A stretch of 64,000 nt of DNA, from NCBI RefSeq assembly GCF_001417965.1, contig NW_018384662.1, forward strand, positions 165,487 to 229,486, written 5' to 3'. A program made the position numbers and the translations under genes. The notes under the pieces are model-generated. The model did not search any database and was not told the origin of the DNA. It saw only the letters and a list, made by a program, of their open reading frames with translations. Shown here in pieces: positions 33,301 through 44,800 of this stretch (its first letter is position 1; every line of letters begins with the position of its first letter). The DNA comes from Exaiptasia diaphana. Its lineage: Eukaryota; Cnidaria; Anthozoa; Actiniaria; Aiptasiidae.

Positions 33301-36167
33301 TCTATGTTTAGATGAGAAAAACTGTACTAGATTAACTATGAATGTACTTGATTACCTAAAGACAACTCTCCAGAGACCTATTGCAATTAAGCCTGGACAA
33401 TTAAAGGCGAACTGTATACAAACGACTATACGAATGCATTCTTTTTCACTTTTTTAATTATCGTTGCGTCTTGCTAACCCTAACCCTAAACCTAACCCTA
33501 AACTGATTTGTACTGGATTGAGTTATATTGGACTGGCTCAAAATAAACTGAACCAGTTCAGAACAAATTGAACTGGTTCAAAATCATATTGAACCTGAAC
33601 TACAACAGCCATTATATAACAAAGGATTTTTGTCAATTTCGTAATTTGAGTGATTTTCATTCTCTAGAATCAGTGGCAGATCCAGGCGTTCCATGGGTTC
33701 CTAGTAACCCCCCTTGAGCATAAAAATAAGAGAAATAAATGATAAATGAAATAAAATGAAAATGCATCGTACAAAATTGCATCTGTGAAGGATGATGCTG
33801 CATTTATATCTGGGAGAGTTGAAAACACTGACCCCCGGTCCGCGGACCCCTCCATGGACCACCTTCATGGACCACCCATGAAAACATTGCAAATGCCAAA
33901 TAATAGATTTGACAAGAATTATTTTGCATTTGCTCATCCAATAAAGGGTGTTATGCATGCATACTATATAGTCAATTGAAACGCTCGCTTCCCGACCCCC
34001 GGGAAAAAACGTGAATTTATGTTTGAGTGGCGTTGAAATAAGACGTTTCCCCCGGTAAGACTCGGTTGTTAAAATCCCCGCTAGACTTGTCCCGCTGTTT
34101 TGGTCTAGTAGTAAATAACAAAACAAGCACCTTTCAGTCAAATTTTCTGTGATACACTGGGTTAATTTTTGTATAATCCTGTATAATCATTTGCGTACTA
34201 CATTGAGGCTATGGACTGTGTAATAAGTTTCTTTTAAAAATTTTTCATACATGCCCCGCTTCAAAAACAATTCATCAAAATCCCGACCCCCGGGACAATC
34301 CTGCTGATAAAAGCGTGTCACTATTTAATACTCCGCTAGTCCCGGTAGTTGGGGACGGGGGTTTCGAATTAAGTTAATGATTTTACCTTTGTCCCGTCAG
34401 TCCTCTACACGTTATATTTTTGCATTTGATTTTTTTGCACCACAATTCCTCTTGCTTCTTCACATTAACGTTTTATAGAAATTTATAGTGCGCAGATTTC
34501 CATCAACCATCTGTGCTTGTGAAAAAGGAGTGGTTAGCAGTCAAAAGAAAATTGGCTAAAGCTCAAAAATTATACCATGTAATAGCATTTCCCTACTCTT
34601 TAAAATAATAAAATGTAAATCTGCGCACTATAAATCTAGCCTGCGTGCAGCCGAACCAAAACTTGTTGTTATGTTCGACGAACATAACAACAAGTTTTGG
34701 TTCGGCTGCACGCAGGCTATATAAATCAAGCTGTTTGTTGATTTTTTTGTTGTTCCAAAAAAAATCAAAAGACTGACGTTACAATGCGGCCGACCGACAA
34801 CATGGCAAGATAAATCATTAACTTAACACCCTTTATTGGATCAGCAAATACAAAATAATCCTTGTCAAATCTATTATTTGGCATTTGCAATGTTTTCATG
34901 GGTGGTCCGTGGATATGGTCCATGGAGGGCTCTGTGGACCGGGAAAACAAAAGAAATCACAACCGTGAAGAGTGTTGTAATATTTGATACAAAACTGTCT
35001 TGATTTGCATAAACTTCAAATCTAGTTTTTTAAGGTAAATTCAATTTTATCTTTAAGTTTTTAGTAGATTATGAATGTATACACCTAAACGTTTCAGGTG
35101 GCACGGGTGGTCTAGTGGTTAAGCTGCTGGCCTCTCACCGCTGTGGTCCGGGTTCGATTCCCGGACACAGACCATATGTGAGTTTGAGTTTGTTTGATGT
35201 GTTGTTCTCTCCCTTGCCATGAGGGTTTTTCTCCGGGTCCTCCGGTTTTCCTCCCTCAGCAAAAATCAACATGTGAGGAGTGTTGTGTGCTAAAATACTT
35301 AATGTAGAGGTAGTGCGTGTGAGAGTACAGGGTCCGCAGTAATTGGCTCACGCTGTTGCGGTGTCCCTGCCCATACTAGGGGAAAAGCTAATAAATTGAA
35401 TTAAAAATTACATTCGCATCCGTGTTGTATGGGCTTTACAATCTCTCGCCTTTGGCTCGAGATTGTAAAATCCCATACAACACGGCCGCTCATGTTGTAA
35501 ACATTACTTACAATAGGTAAGCAGCTTTATATTACACTTTATTACAACATGGCTGCAATGTACCCACACAGAACTGTAAATCGTACTTTGAGACTTAAGA
35601 GATGCGCTATCTAAAACTACATTGGTCACGTTACATCTGCAAAAGTTCGAGAGGCACAGTAAAAAAGTTTGTTTTAGGAAAATGTGAAAACAAGGTGGAA
35701 CCCCCCTTAAAAAAATCCTGGATCTGCCACTGAGAATCTACATGTAATATCTGATCTCCCTACCTGAAATGTTAAATATATTAATGTTTGTATTATGATG
35801 CTTTCAGATGGCCTACAATGTCCAATTTCTTGTCAGTTTCCTGTTGGTTGATATTATTTCCATGATTGTTTTGCCAAAGGATGTCAAACCAGCTGGTTGT
35901 GAAGTATGTTACTCAAGTCCTAATTCACTCACACGAGACCCAATCAGACTTCTGCATTGTTCATGTTTGATTGCTGCAATAAATCGCAGTCAACTTGCAT
36001 ATTTCCTTGTAGCAAACTTGTTTACTGGTATAGTCAATTTTTCTGTGAAGACTTTATTCTGTACTCATACTCAGAGTCTTTTGATCATTTGTGGGTACAT
36101 GTTTGTGATGAGTTCAGTATTTACGCTTCTACATTTTTTAGGTATTACTGTAAAATTGCATCATTGA
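30370..36167 (+). CDS. PIGW: PIGW, GPI-anchor inositol acyltransferase (GWT1 family), five exons
   Basis: Exons: 30370-30557, 30924-31476, 31894-32156, 32684-32813, 35808-36167; 1494 nt, giving 497 residues (human 504), all in frame. The sequence follows human PIGW along its length: FVSNLNGTSLLEI near the N terminus, ILAVDFNIFPRRFAKAE, YGVHWNFF (residues 233-240), DANREGL (304-310), SRRMAN (366-371) and AAINRSQLAYFLVANLFTG near the C terminus. It is strongly hydrophobic with about a dozen membrane segments, as expected of the ER enzyme that acylates the inositol of GlcN-PI during GPI-anchor synthesis. Intron 4 (3 kb) hosts a nested hAT-like insertion, a SINE and hairpins. An AATAAA lies at 36732-36737. 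Confidence 0.97.
32574..32634. repeat. Perfect hairpin with GCCTTTGGC loop, PIGW intron 3
   Basis: Arms GTGTTTTATCAGGTATAAAG and following bases are exactly complementary around TCGCCTTTGGCTC. It ends only 49 bp before the exon 4 acceptor. Similar loops occur in the hairpins at 33118 and 35411 and near 55037. Confidence 0.8.
33022..33113 (+). repeat. Tandem duplication of about 39 bp
   Basis: AGTATGACTGTCATGTTTGT plus TTACAAGCCTTGTTGTATG occurs at 33022-33060 and again at 33075-33113. The second copy runs into the hairpin at 33118. Confidence 0.8.
33118..33216. repeat. Near-perfect 99-bp hairpin (GTTTACAACAT family)
   Basis: GTTTACAACATGAGCGGCCG at the left pairs with CGGACGCGAATGTTGTAAAC at the right. 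The inner arms TGTTGTATGGGAATTACAAT are exact complements around GAGCCGCAGGC. Further copies or halves are at 22302-22363, 24639-24671 and 35411-35502. Confidence 0.85.
33474..33503 (-). repeat. Interstitial telomere-like tract
   Basis: Five near-perfect CCCTAA units (CTAACCCTAACCCTAAACCT...) appear, TTAGGG on the minus strand. This is the usual metazoan telomere motif. It is too short to be a chromosome end and lies in PIGW intron 4. Confidence 0.75.
34637..34719. repeat. Perfect 83-bp palindrome (TAGCCTGCG...CGCAGGCTA)
   Basis: Two 41-base arms are exactly complementary around one central base. The ends resemble those of the hairpin at 2498-2582. An outer pair (AGTGCGCAGATTT at about 34488 and AAATCTGCGCACT at about 34617) precedes it. 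Confidence 0.9.
35097..35408 (+). mobile_element. tRNA-Glu-derived SINE
   Basis: The head (about 35098-35172) has box A TGGTCTAGTGG at 35108-35118 and box B GGTTCGATTCC at 35151-35161, and reads like tRNA-Glu with a CTC anticodon (CCTCTCACCGC). The acceptor stem does not close as in a true tRNA and no processing terminator follows. The body includes TTTTTCTCCGGGTCCTCCGG and TTTTCCTCCCTC, like the conserved cores of invertebrate SINEs, and ends TAATAAATTGAATT. A longer (TTGAA) tail of the same kind occurs near 37012-37035. It is expected to be transcribed by Pol III and moved by a partner LINE. Confidence 0.8.
35411..35502. repeat. Hairpin of the GTTTACAACAT family
   Basis: CGTGTTGTATGGG and its complement flank ACAATCTC/GAGATTGT around CGCCTTTGGCTC. 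The left end is slightly truncated compared with 33118-33216. It abuts the SINE tail. Confidence 0.75.
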
Positions 36168-37202
36168 ATGATAGGTGAAAATACATGCTTACAAGTTAAC
36201 CAGGAGTAGCTTAGGAATTTAATTAGCATAGCATTTCATGAGAAGCCAGAAAGAATAATATGACAATGTTAACACAAAATGAAAATATTTTTTGATACAA
36301 CAGGTCAACGGAATTCCTTTGTTTTCTATAAACTTCAGGCTCATCTTTTAGGCATGTATCATCGGTTAAATTAAGAATTGCTATGGTCATCTATTAAGAT
36401 CTGAATTGTTTTGAAGTCACAAGATGAGCCCAAGCCTGATAAACATGGTTGCACTAAAAGTATTATGTAATACTCTAGACATTTCCTTTTGTCTCAAATC
36501 AATAGATTTCCAAAAAGTTCCAAAAAGCACTGATAAATACATGCAGCTTGAAAGCTAAGAAGATAATCTAAAACTCACACTGACAACGGAATTTAATATT
36601 ATATAATATATTTATTCCCCAACTATAAGTAAAAAGTATATAATTAACAATTTTATATTGCTAGTAGAATTTAATATATTTATTTAATAGACATTAAGAT
36701 TTATATGTTATGATCTTAATGTATAGTTTCAAATAAAAAGTTGTGTAAATTGGCCTTTTTTCACGTAGATTGATTTCATGTCAAATAAAGGAAGAAATGT
36801 TTGTATTAATTAGCTCAATGCATGTATGATAATATCAAGGTAAAATAATTTATTCATATGGAAATATGAAATAAAATATAAAAAACATAAAGGAACAAAT
36901 AAATACTTTTTAGAGTAGACACAGTTCTTTTATATCTTTGAAATATTTGTACTAACCTCAGTCAGTCTATATACTATTTTGTGCAACATTGTTAAGATAC
37001 AATAGAATATTAATAAATTGAATTGAATTGAATAATAAATATAGTGTGGTTACTGAAATAGATGCAGTGTTTTGCAAAAATAACAGTCTGAATATTTTAT
37101 AATATAAATAAGATATTTACTAAAGTATGATTTGCATAATACGTACTATATATTTTTAAAATTACCAATAAAAATATTTATAAAGTGAATGAAGTCATTA
37201 AC

Positions 37203-37361
37203 ACAACAAGTGTTAGACAAGTCTTGTAACTGAGGAGGTTTTCAATAAAATGAAACTAGTTTTACAGACAATACAAACTGATTTTGTGCGTCAAGACCAA
37301 ATGAAATCAAGATGAAATTAATATCAAAGTCTTGCGAGGCCAAAATACTCAATATATCAAA
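37203..37361 (+). repeat. 159-bp dispersed repeat, copy 1
   Basis: It is nearly identical, base for base, to 56039-56197 in the same orientation (AGTGTTAGACAAGTCTTGTA ... TTTTGTGCGTCAAGACCAAA), with only a handful of differences. No ends or coding potential are evident. Confidence 0.85.
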
Positions 37362-37373
37362 TAATTTACAGTA

Positions 37374-37825
37374 TAAAGTGGTTTTTCCTATAAAGTGGGG
37401 ATAGAGTGCTCAAGTGTGACGTCACAAAAATTCTTTTTTTTCGAATTTTTCGGATTCGTTGAACATCCTTACAGCGCAAGATAAAAAGTAGCTATCTACC
37501 TAATTTCAGTGTCCTAGTGCCATTTAAAGAGAAGGTACAAGCGATTTTATGGTCGGGTGACCACATACAAACGCTTGTAAATTTAGTCTTGTTCATAACG
37601 AAAGGAACAAGATCGAATTTACAAGCGTTTGTTTGTGGACATGGTACACGACCATAAAATCGCTTCTATCTCCACTATAAATGGCACTAAACTAAAACAC
37701 TCATATTTAGCAAGGATGTGTTAAAAATGATGAACTTTCAGAATATTGAGGGCAAATTTAAAAACTCAGAGATTNTTGTTTTGTGACGTCATCAGTCGAG
37801 TACTATATTCAACCACTTTTTAAGT
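37374..37825. mobile_element. MITE with GTGACGTCA inverted repeats
   Basis: AGTGTGACGTCACAAAA at the left is mirrored by TTTTGTGACGTCATC at the right. The inner arms (AAGCGATTTTATGGTCG, AAACGCTTGTAAATT) fold on their complements around position 37600. It is non-coding. Confidence 0.65.
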
Positions 37826-38392
37826 AGAATTATCCACAATACTGTCACCCTTTATACACCTATTTCAAAAACAATGAGATTTGAACGCCTGTGTTTGAAC
37901 GCAATTTTTGAGCAAAAAACTGTCAAGGAACCACAAAAAAACATCAGTAGAAGGCAAGTCATCTTGGAAAATGGTATAAAATAGAAAAAAATCATATAAA
38001 TGCCGGATTATGCATGGTTTGGTAGATTATGCGGAAAGGGAGCAATTATGCGTGTCTGTCATAATTCCAACATGCCTGTTTTTTTTAATATGTAAGGATT
38101 GAATTTTACAGACTGAATGGATCTTTGCAAAACGCTGAACTAACAACAAATCTTGAAATGGTTAACCACATAAAAAGCCATTTCCACCTGTCTTGATTAT
38201 AAAGAATTAATACAAGTTAATTGCCCTGTCATTTCTCCACTTAACTAGATGACGAATGGAAAGTGAATATTTTCAAATTAAGTCTTATTGGAGCATTGTC
38301 TTAATTAGGTGTCTATAACATTTTCAAGACAAATATAGTACACATGGCCTTTCTTGTTTCCAAGGGCCTGTTGCATCACAACACATTCACTT

Positions 38393-38855
38393 GAAATTAT
38401 TAAGTGCACATGAACCATTTCAGAAAATCATTTTAACAAAACTTTTGTTAGGCAAATACGATGCTAATCATTGTTTTGAAGGAAAAAAAAATTCAGTTAA
38501 AGGCATTTGAAAATTGAAAATGCTAATGATGTGACGTCAAGGGAGGCTTCATTAAATATACAAACTTTGAAGGAATCACTTTGGCATTAAATTTATCATA
38601 GGCAATGTAAGGAATAATCATATTCCCAGTTGGCATTCATGAAAACACTTTTGAGCGACTCTTCCAAAGTTTGTATATTTAATGAAGCCTCCCTTGATGT
38701 CACATCATTAGCATTTTCAATTTTCAAATGTTTTTAACTCAGAAAATAAAATTCAAAAAACTTTTTTTTCTTCAAAACAATGATTAGCATCATATTTGCC
38801 TTTTGTTAAAAATGATTTTCTAAAATGGTTCACATATTGTGCACTTTAAAAGTAT
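38393..38855. mobile_element. MITE with about 180-bp inverted arms beside the TTC39 stop codon
   Basis: The left arm (AAATGCTAATGATGTGACGT, GGGAGGCTTCATTAAATATA) and the right arm are inverted copies over roughly 180 bp with modest divergence and small indels. It ends about 25 bp downstream of the TTC39 stop, so it must form most of that gene's 3' UTR or lie just past its cleavage site. Confidence 0.75.
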
Positions 38856-38878
38856 AATTCAGAACATTCCTCAAAATG

Positions 38879-41800
38879 TCATAGAGTTGTTTCATGGAAA
38901 ACGCGAGGAGAACTAAAACCTTTAGGTTGTTGCAAAGTCCTTTGGGATGGTTGAGTTTTTTTATAAAGCTTGTTAATAGGTGCTGTTCCTCCATGACTGG
39001 TGCAGGATTTTGTAAATGTATTTTCTCTAGGCATTCCTTCATAGCTCCTGGGACGGCCATCAATTTGGTTGCTTTCAAAAAAGGGAGTGTTTGTATTTGT
39101 ATCAGAATATGCATCCTCAAATTTCTCCTCTTCACCCTCAGATGCAGTGCTGTAATTTGACAGACCTTCAGAGTCATCCGATTCTGTATCACTCAGTGGA
39201 TTGTCATTTGGCATGTTATTGTTTTTGGCTGCTTTCGAGGCTTTGACGGCTTTTCTTGCTTGTTTGTGTTCTTTTTCAATTTTTTTCAGTTTACTCAAAG
39301 CAGCATGAATGCGGAAATGAAGTCTGCTTTCTAAGAAGTAACCCTGGTATTCATGGCTGGAAATAAAAAATGATTAGGTTGTTTATAAGCTAATAGATCT
39401 ACAATAATAGGATACAGAGCATCAAAAGGATATTACAGCAACATAGTCTTCCCATGAGAACATCTGTTATTATAGTTATCAAACTCATTAATAATTCATA
39501 ATGTCATTAGCCAATGACATACTGAGAATCTAATCACGTGTTTATACCTTTATATTGGACAAAACATGATGATACAGAACTAATGTTTTATTAATTAGGT
39601 CTGTATCAGGAAAACGTTGAATAATAATCAGCCCCACACTCCCCTGAAAATATTCAAAGCCGCCCCCAACTTTGAGGTTGCTGCACGTTTTGTCCAATAT
39701 AAAGGTATAATCACGTGATTAGATTCTCAGTATGTCATTGGCTAATGACATTATGAATTATTAATGAGTTTGATAACACTTTTTATTAGCTATGGTGTTC
39801 TGCTATTAAGGTGCAAAGAACAGTATAGCACAGGTATAAGAGGTTAAAACTTAAAAACTAGGGTGACCCTCCCCTAGATAAGCTTTAAGAGTGAAGATCA
39901 TGACCCTCCCTAAAGCTTGCAAAATTGATATTTTATGACCCTTCTCCCCCCCCCCCCCCCCAATTCCCCAATAATAAATGTACCTTCCCTAATGAATTAT
40001 TAATAAATTTGCTAAACATTAATACAATCTCAGGATACACCCTTACAACATAAAAAGTAGCTTAGGCATTGAAAATAAATCCTAATTCTTATTGAATTAA
40101 TCAGAAGCACACAAATCAACTTTTCCAACTCATTTCTTCCTACATTGTTTGTTTAGTACTTGAATCACATGTTTTTGAATATTTTGAGGACATATACTTG
40201 AGAGCCCTCTGCTAATCATTAACTGCTATAATGTCAACATAAATATACACATGTTTTGATATAATCATGAAATCACTTGATAGAACATGGCCCCTAGTAC
40301 ATCAGGTCAGTGAACTCCATGTTCAAGTGAAAAACTTACCATGCTGTCTTAAGGTACCTCTTGGCCAACACATATTTTCCTTGGTCCATGTACAAAAACC
40401 CTACTTCAGCACAAGCATACGCTCCTAATTGCTTGTCTAGAATGGTATCCCTAGATCTGTGGAAACAAAAGAATGGATGATCATGCAGATGGCCATGGTT
40501 ATTGATTCAATTCATAGAGGGTATTGTAGTTAACATTCATTTATCTTTGAACCTGTTTTCAAATATGTTGCAACATTGGAAAATTAAAAAGTTTATAGAA
40601 AAATAAATTAGTCAAGAATAATATTATATTCACAAATGCACTCTTTGTTATGTACAACTGACAGCGAGATCTTCATTAAATTACACCAACTGTGGGTATT
40701 AATTTAATTCTTGATTACCATTAAGACAAATATGGACAATATAAACAAACTGCATGAAAGTATAATATATTGTAACAGCTAGCTCAGATAGTAAGAAGTA
40801 AATTAGACAGTCTTACTTGTCTAGAGCAGCAAGTAAGGATTGCAGTGCTTTTTCTGTTTCCCTTGTACACTGATAACACATCCCCTCCAGTACTTTACCC
40901 AGGCACCAGTCATCAATGTAATACATTTCATCTGATATTAAAAACATAATAATTATTGTCATCCCCATATTTACTAATTTATTCTAAACCAAATCAAAAC
41001 GTATACCAGCACAATCCTGTTTTAGGCCTGGTATATCCAAAAGGCTGCCAGCCCGGACGATTTCAGATTGATAATTTATTAATAAAATGATTTCTTCCTA
41101 TTAAACAGTGAAGAATCATAGAAAATATTTTATTGTAACAAATACATCTTTGAGTGTTGACAGATCTCAAGCGATATATATTCTGGTTATCACATTATAT
41201 TAATTATCAATGAAAGCAAATTATGTCTTGAAATAACTTTTATTTACCTCCAATATAGAGGGATACCATGAATGTGGAACAACTTAATGTAATGGAGAAA
41301 TATATTTACTAAGTCTTTTTATTAGATATAAATATATAATGTAAATGTAATGATAAGTCAATTTAACAAACATCTGCCACAAACATAACTCTAGGTTGTA
41401 TGATGATGGGTAGCTTAAAGAAGTCTTCACAATTCTTATTTAATTTTTAAAAAGTCTAATAAATTAACACAATTCACAGCATGGTCAATAATGTCTTTCA
41501 CCTGCAGCCGCCATTGACAATTGCATTGAAAACAATTTATAGTCTCCTTCACAGTTCCCTGCACCATCTTGAACGGTATAGCCGTGCCTTTGCATCGAAG
41601 CGAGACCACAGTTGAGCATGCAATGATAGATACCAGTGAATAATTGTCTGTAGGTGTGAAAGGTTTCTATTATTGCATGTTCAACGGTAGTCTCGCTTCA
41701 AGATGGCACAGGGAACCGCAAAGGAGCGACTATTTGCTCAGCTGAATTGAGTTGAAAAAGATGAAGACAAGTTCATGATAATTATATTATTATAGTTCTT

Positions 41801-44800
41801 GAAGACTCAAATATTATTATACTAATTTTGTAAATTTAAAGGAAGGTTTATTAAAAAGAGGTGAAGAGCAAACAATATATTGTTAGTAAGAAAAAGGGAG
41901 ATGGAAGCACAAATTTAAAATTAAAAAAAAAATTAAAAAAAATTTTTTTTTTAAAAACTTAAGACATTTTTAACTTTTGAAGAAAATATTTACTCACCAA
42001 CCAACAACTTAGTTCTGCATACCTTTTCGATGCTCTAATTTTTCTTGTTCTTTGTGAACAAGGTTCAGCAAATGATGAGACAAGTCAGGGCGACGCCGCA
42101 GAACATAAAAACCATTCCACATGTAGATCAACTCCTATAATACAAAAACCTGAAGATATTCAGCTTATTTTAAAGTGTAAATGAACTCTTGACTATTTTC
42201 TTCAAAGTTGAGGAAAACCGACATCATGGAAAAATGTTATTTGCGAGCTATAATGAAAATCGGTTGAAAGCTCATTTTTTGAAACAAAGTTATGAAATTT
42301 GTGATAATCATTCCATAATGTCCTGAGTTGAGCTTAAGTATGACGTCTACAACAAGGAACTAACATAACTGTCACATCGATCACTGTCAAAGAATTGTTG
42401 GAAGTTGTCAATTTAATAATTAAAGGCATATTATATTGTATGTGTTTTGTTCTATTTCATTCTACTTATATGTATTATGTATATACATGTAATAACAGGA
42501 ATGAGAACCTTCGAATCTCCACCATTTACTTTCAAAAAATCTGGAAATTTGAGATGTAATGTAAATGTCACACTCAAACCAGGCCCCTGATTTCAAAGTC
42601 TTCAAAGAGAGGACATTTTTCCATACTGGCAGGAAATTTAAATATCAGATGAAATTCATCCAAACACTAAATTTAAAAATTTTTTGCTGCAAGTTACTAT
42701 TTTAATCTGTTGACTTGCAGCTCTAAATAATTTAGCCATTTTGATTGGCTAGATCAATAGCCAATAGAGAATAGGCTCTATTGTTTATGCCTCGTTCATT
42801 AGTAGAGTCACTCTGTGTTGAGCCAACCAATGTTCTTTGGAGCTGCAACCTGACGAATCTTAATAGCTGAGGATAGATCATCCTCTTGAATTTGAGAAAA
42901 AGATTACTAGACAGTTTATTTCATCANCATGATCGACATTTTGAGCAATTTTTGGATAGCAAGATACTGCTGTTGTACATGGGATCAAGGAGGATCAATC
43001 AGTATTATTTTGAATGAGGATCAGTTTTAAGCAATTACACGATCACTCAATTTTTAGCAATCATTGATTTGGAAACGTTAACAGGGACCAAAATTTTGTC
43101 TTCTAAAATGGGATCACACGCAAAAAATATATTAACCATGTCACAACACCCTGTTTATATTTAAAATTGTTTTATCATACAAACAGCTGTATTTATTTAT
43201 AAAAATAATTTGCAGTGTGGCATACCAGTCCAGGTAAAAAGAGCCAGTTTCCTTGACTTAAGTATTTAGCTGCCTTGTGGATGGAGTATTTTTCAAATGG
43301 AATTGACTTTCCAGCTATTCTTTGTTTGAAGTCAGGCAGATGTCTGTAATATCAATGTATAAAATATATATTAAATCAAAGTTTATATCATATGGAAAAA
43401 AACTAAAAAAAGGTGCTCAACGACAATATAAAAGCCGGAGCTGTACGAAATAGAAGACAACAGAACAAACTACTGTTTTTCCATGATGTAATATTCACTA
43501 CAATTTTGTTTCGTATGGTCCAGAGGACCACACTCATCAGGTGAAACCATTATAACAATAATAACCATTATAACAATAATAACCATTATAACAATAATAA
43601 CCATTATAAACACCTGCAGAAATCTTTCCGACCTGATTTTATAAATCCGACTTGTAGTTCACGATAAGTGGCTTTGATCGTTTGCACTTATCATGAGTGT
43701 GAATACGCATTCCCACTTATGGTAACCTACAATCACGACGTCATCGTCATTTGCACTTACTATAAGGGCAAAGCCACTTACTATAAGGGCAAAGCCACTT
43801 ATAGTTAGTGCGAAAACAATGAAATATGTCATCGTAAGTGACAATTCGAACACGTGATATGACTATCNNNNNNNNNNNACCATTATAACAATAATAACCA
43901 TATAACAATAATAACCATTATAACAATAATAACCATTATAACAATAATAACCATTATAACAATAATAACCATTATAACAATAATTATATAATGGTTTCAC
44001 CTGATGAGTGTGGTCCTCTGGACCAAAAAAACAAAAACAAAACAGATAGTTTGTTCTGTTATCTTCTATTTGAAATCAAAGTATATATAGACACCAACAA
44101 AATTTTTGGCATTCTAAATCAATGGTCATTGGAATACAATATTATTTTGAATACCAGTCGTTTCGAGACATTGCCAGTTCGAGACACGTATTTTCGGTTG
44201 TTTCGAGACACATCGTATGGACGGTTCGAGACATGTCTATGGTCACTTCGAGACATATATAAAAATAATATATAAGTGTCATATAACATAAAGTAATGAA
44301 GGGCAAAAGGCTTTTTGGACAGTTTGAAGAGAAAATCATGACATTTGAAGACTTTTTGACGACCTTCATTAGCCGTCTTCGGTTAGCCGTCTTCGGCGGC
44401 ACGCCATTTTGTTTTGAAATCGACAACTTTACCGCGTTATTTTCAATCGTTACGGAGCTATTGTATTCAAAACATTCAAAGTTATACTAGAAATCAGAAC
44501 ATAGTATATCAACTTGAGTTTTCGATCAAAAGATTAAGGAATTTTGTAACGCAAAGACATTTTACACTCGAATTTTACGAAGTCACGCCGTGTTTGTTGT
44601 CATGTCTCGAAACAACTTTACATAAAGATTGTCAGTCGTGATGGTGCTATTTCATTCAAAACATTGAAAATAATACTAGAAATCAGAACATAGTTTTATG
44701 GATGGTGCTTTTGATTGAAGAAATAAAAGATTACTTTATAGAATGACAATTTACAAAACTCTCTTTAAAGAGCATATGACATGAAAACAGTTTTTTGTCC

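Larger units (their letters stand above)
33671..35732. mobile_element. hAT-like element with CAGTGGCAGATCCAGG ends, heavily nested
   Basis: The termini CAGTGGCAGATCCAGG and CCTGGATCTGCCACTG are exact complements, and such ends are frequent in hAT elements. AGAAT flanks both sides, but a full 8-bp duplication is not evident. No transposase remains. Inside are an inverted repeat (about 33829-33955 with 34820-34946, arms containing TTGCAAATGCCAAATAATAG), a perfect palindrome (34637-34719), a SINE (35097-35408) and a hairpin (35411-35502). It lies in PIGW intron 4. Confidence 0.65.
36168..38878. other. Convergent PIGW/TTC39 intergenic region, MITE-rich
   Basis: After the PIGW stop there is an AT-rich 3' flank with AATAAA at 36732-36737 and a LINE/SINE-like (TTGAA) tail near 37015. 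A 159-bp repeat (37203-37361), an inverted-repeat element (about 37374-37825), a partial copy of the ATTATGCG element (about 37915-38083) and a long-armed MITE (38393-38855) follow. I see no gene. Confidence 0.6.

Noticed and set aside
35098-35172. Functional tRNA-Glu gene
   Set aside because: The acceptor stem does not pair properly, no T-run terminator follows, and a SINE body with a tail continues for over 200 bp.
38894-39160. Plus-strand 88-residue open frame
   Set aside because: It is antisense to the last exon of the TTC39 gene, which has clear family homology.
43549-43990. Regularly spaced repeats resembling a CRISPR array
   Set aside because: AACCATTATAACAATAAT units are directly adjacent with no unique spacers and lie inside MITE arms.
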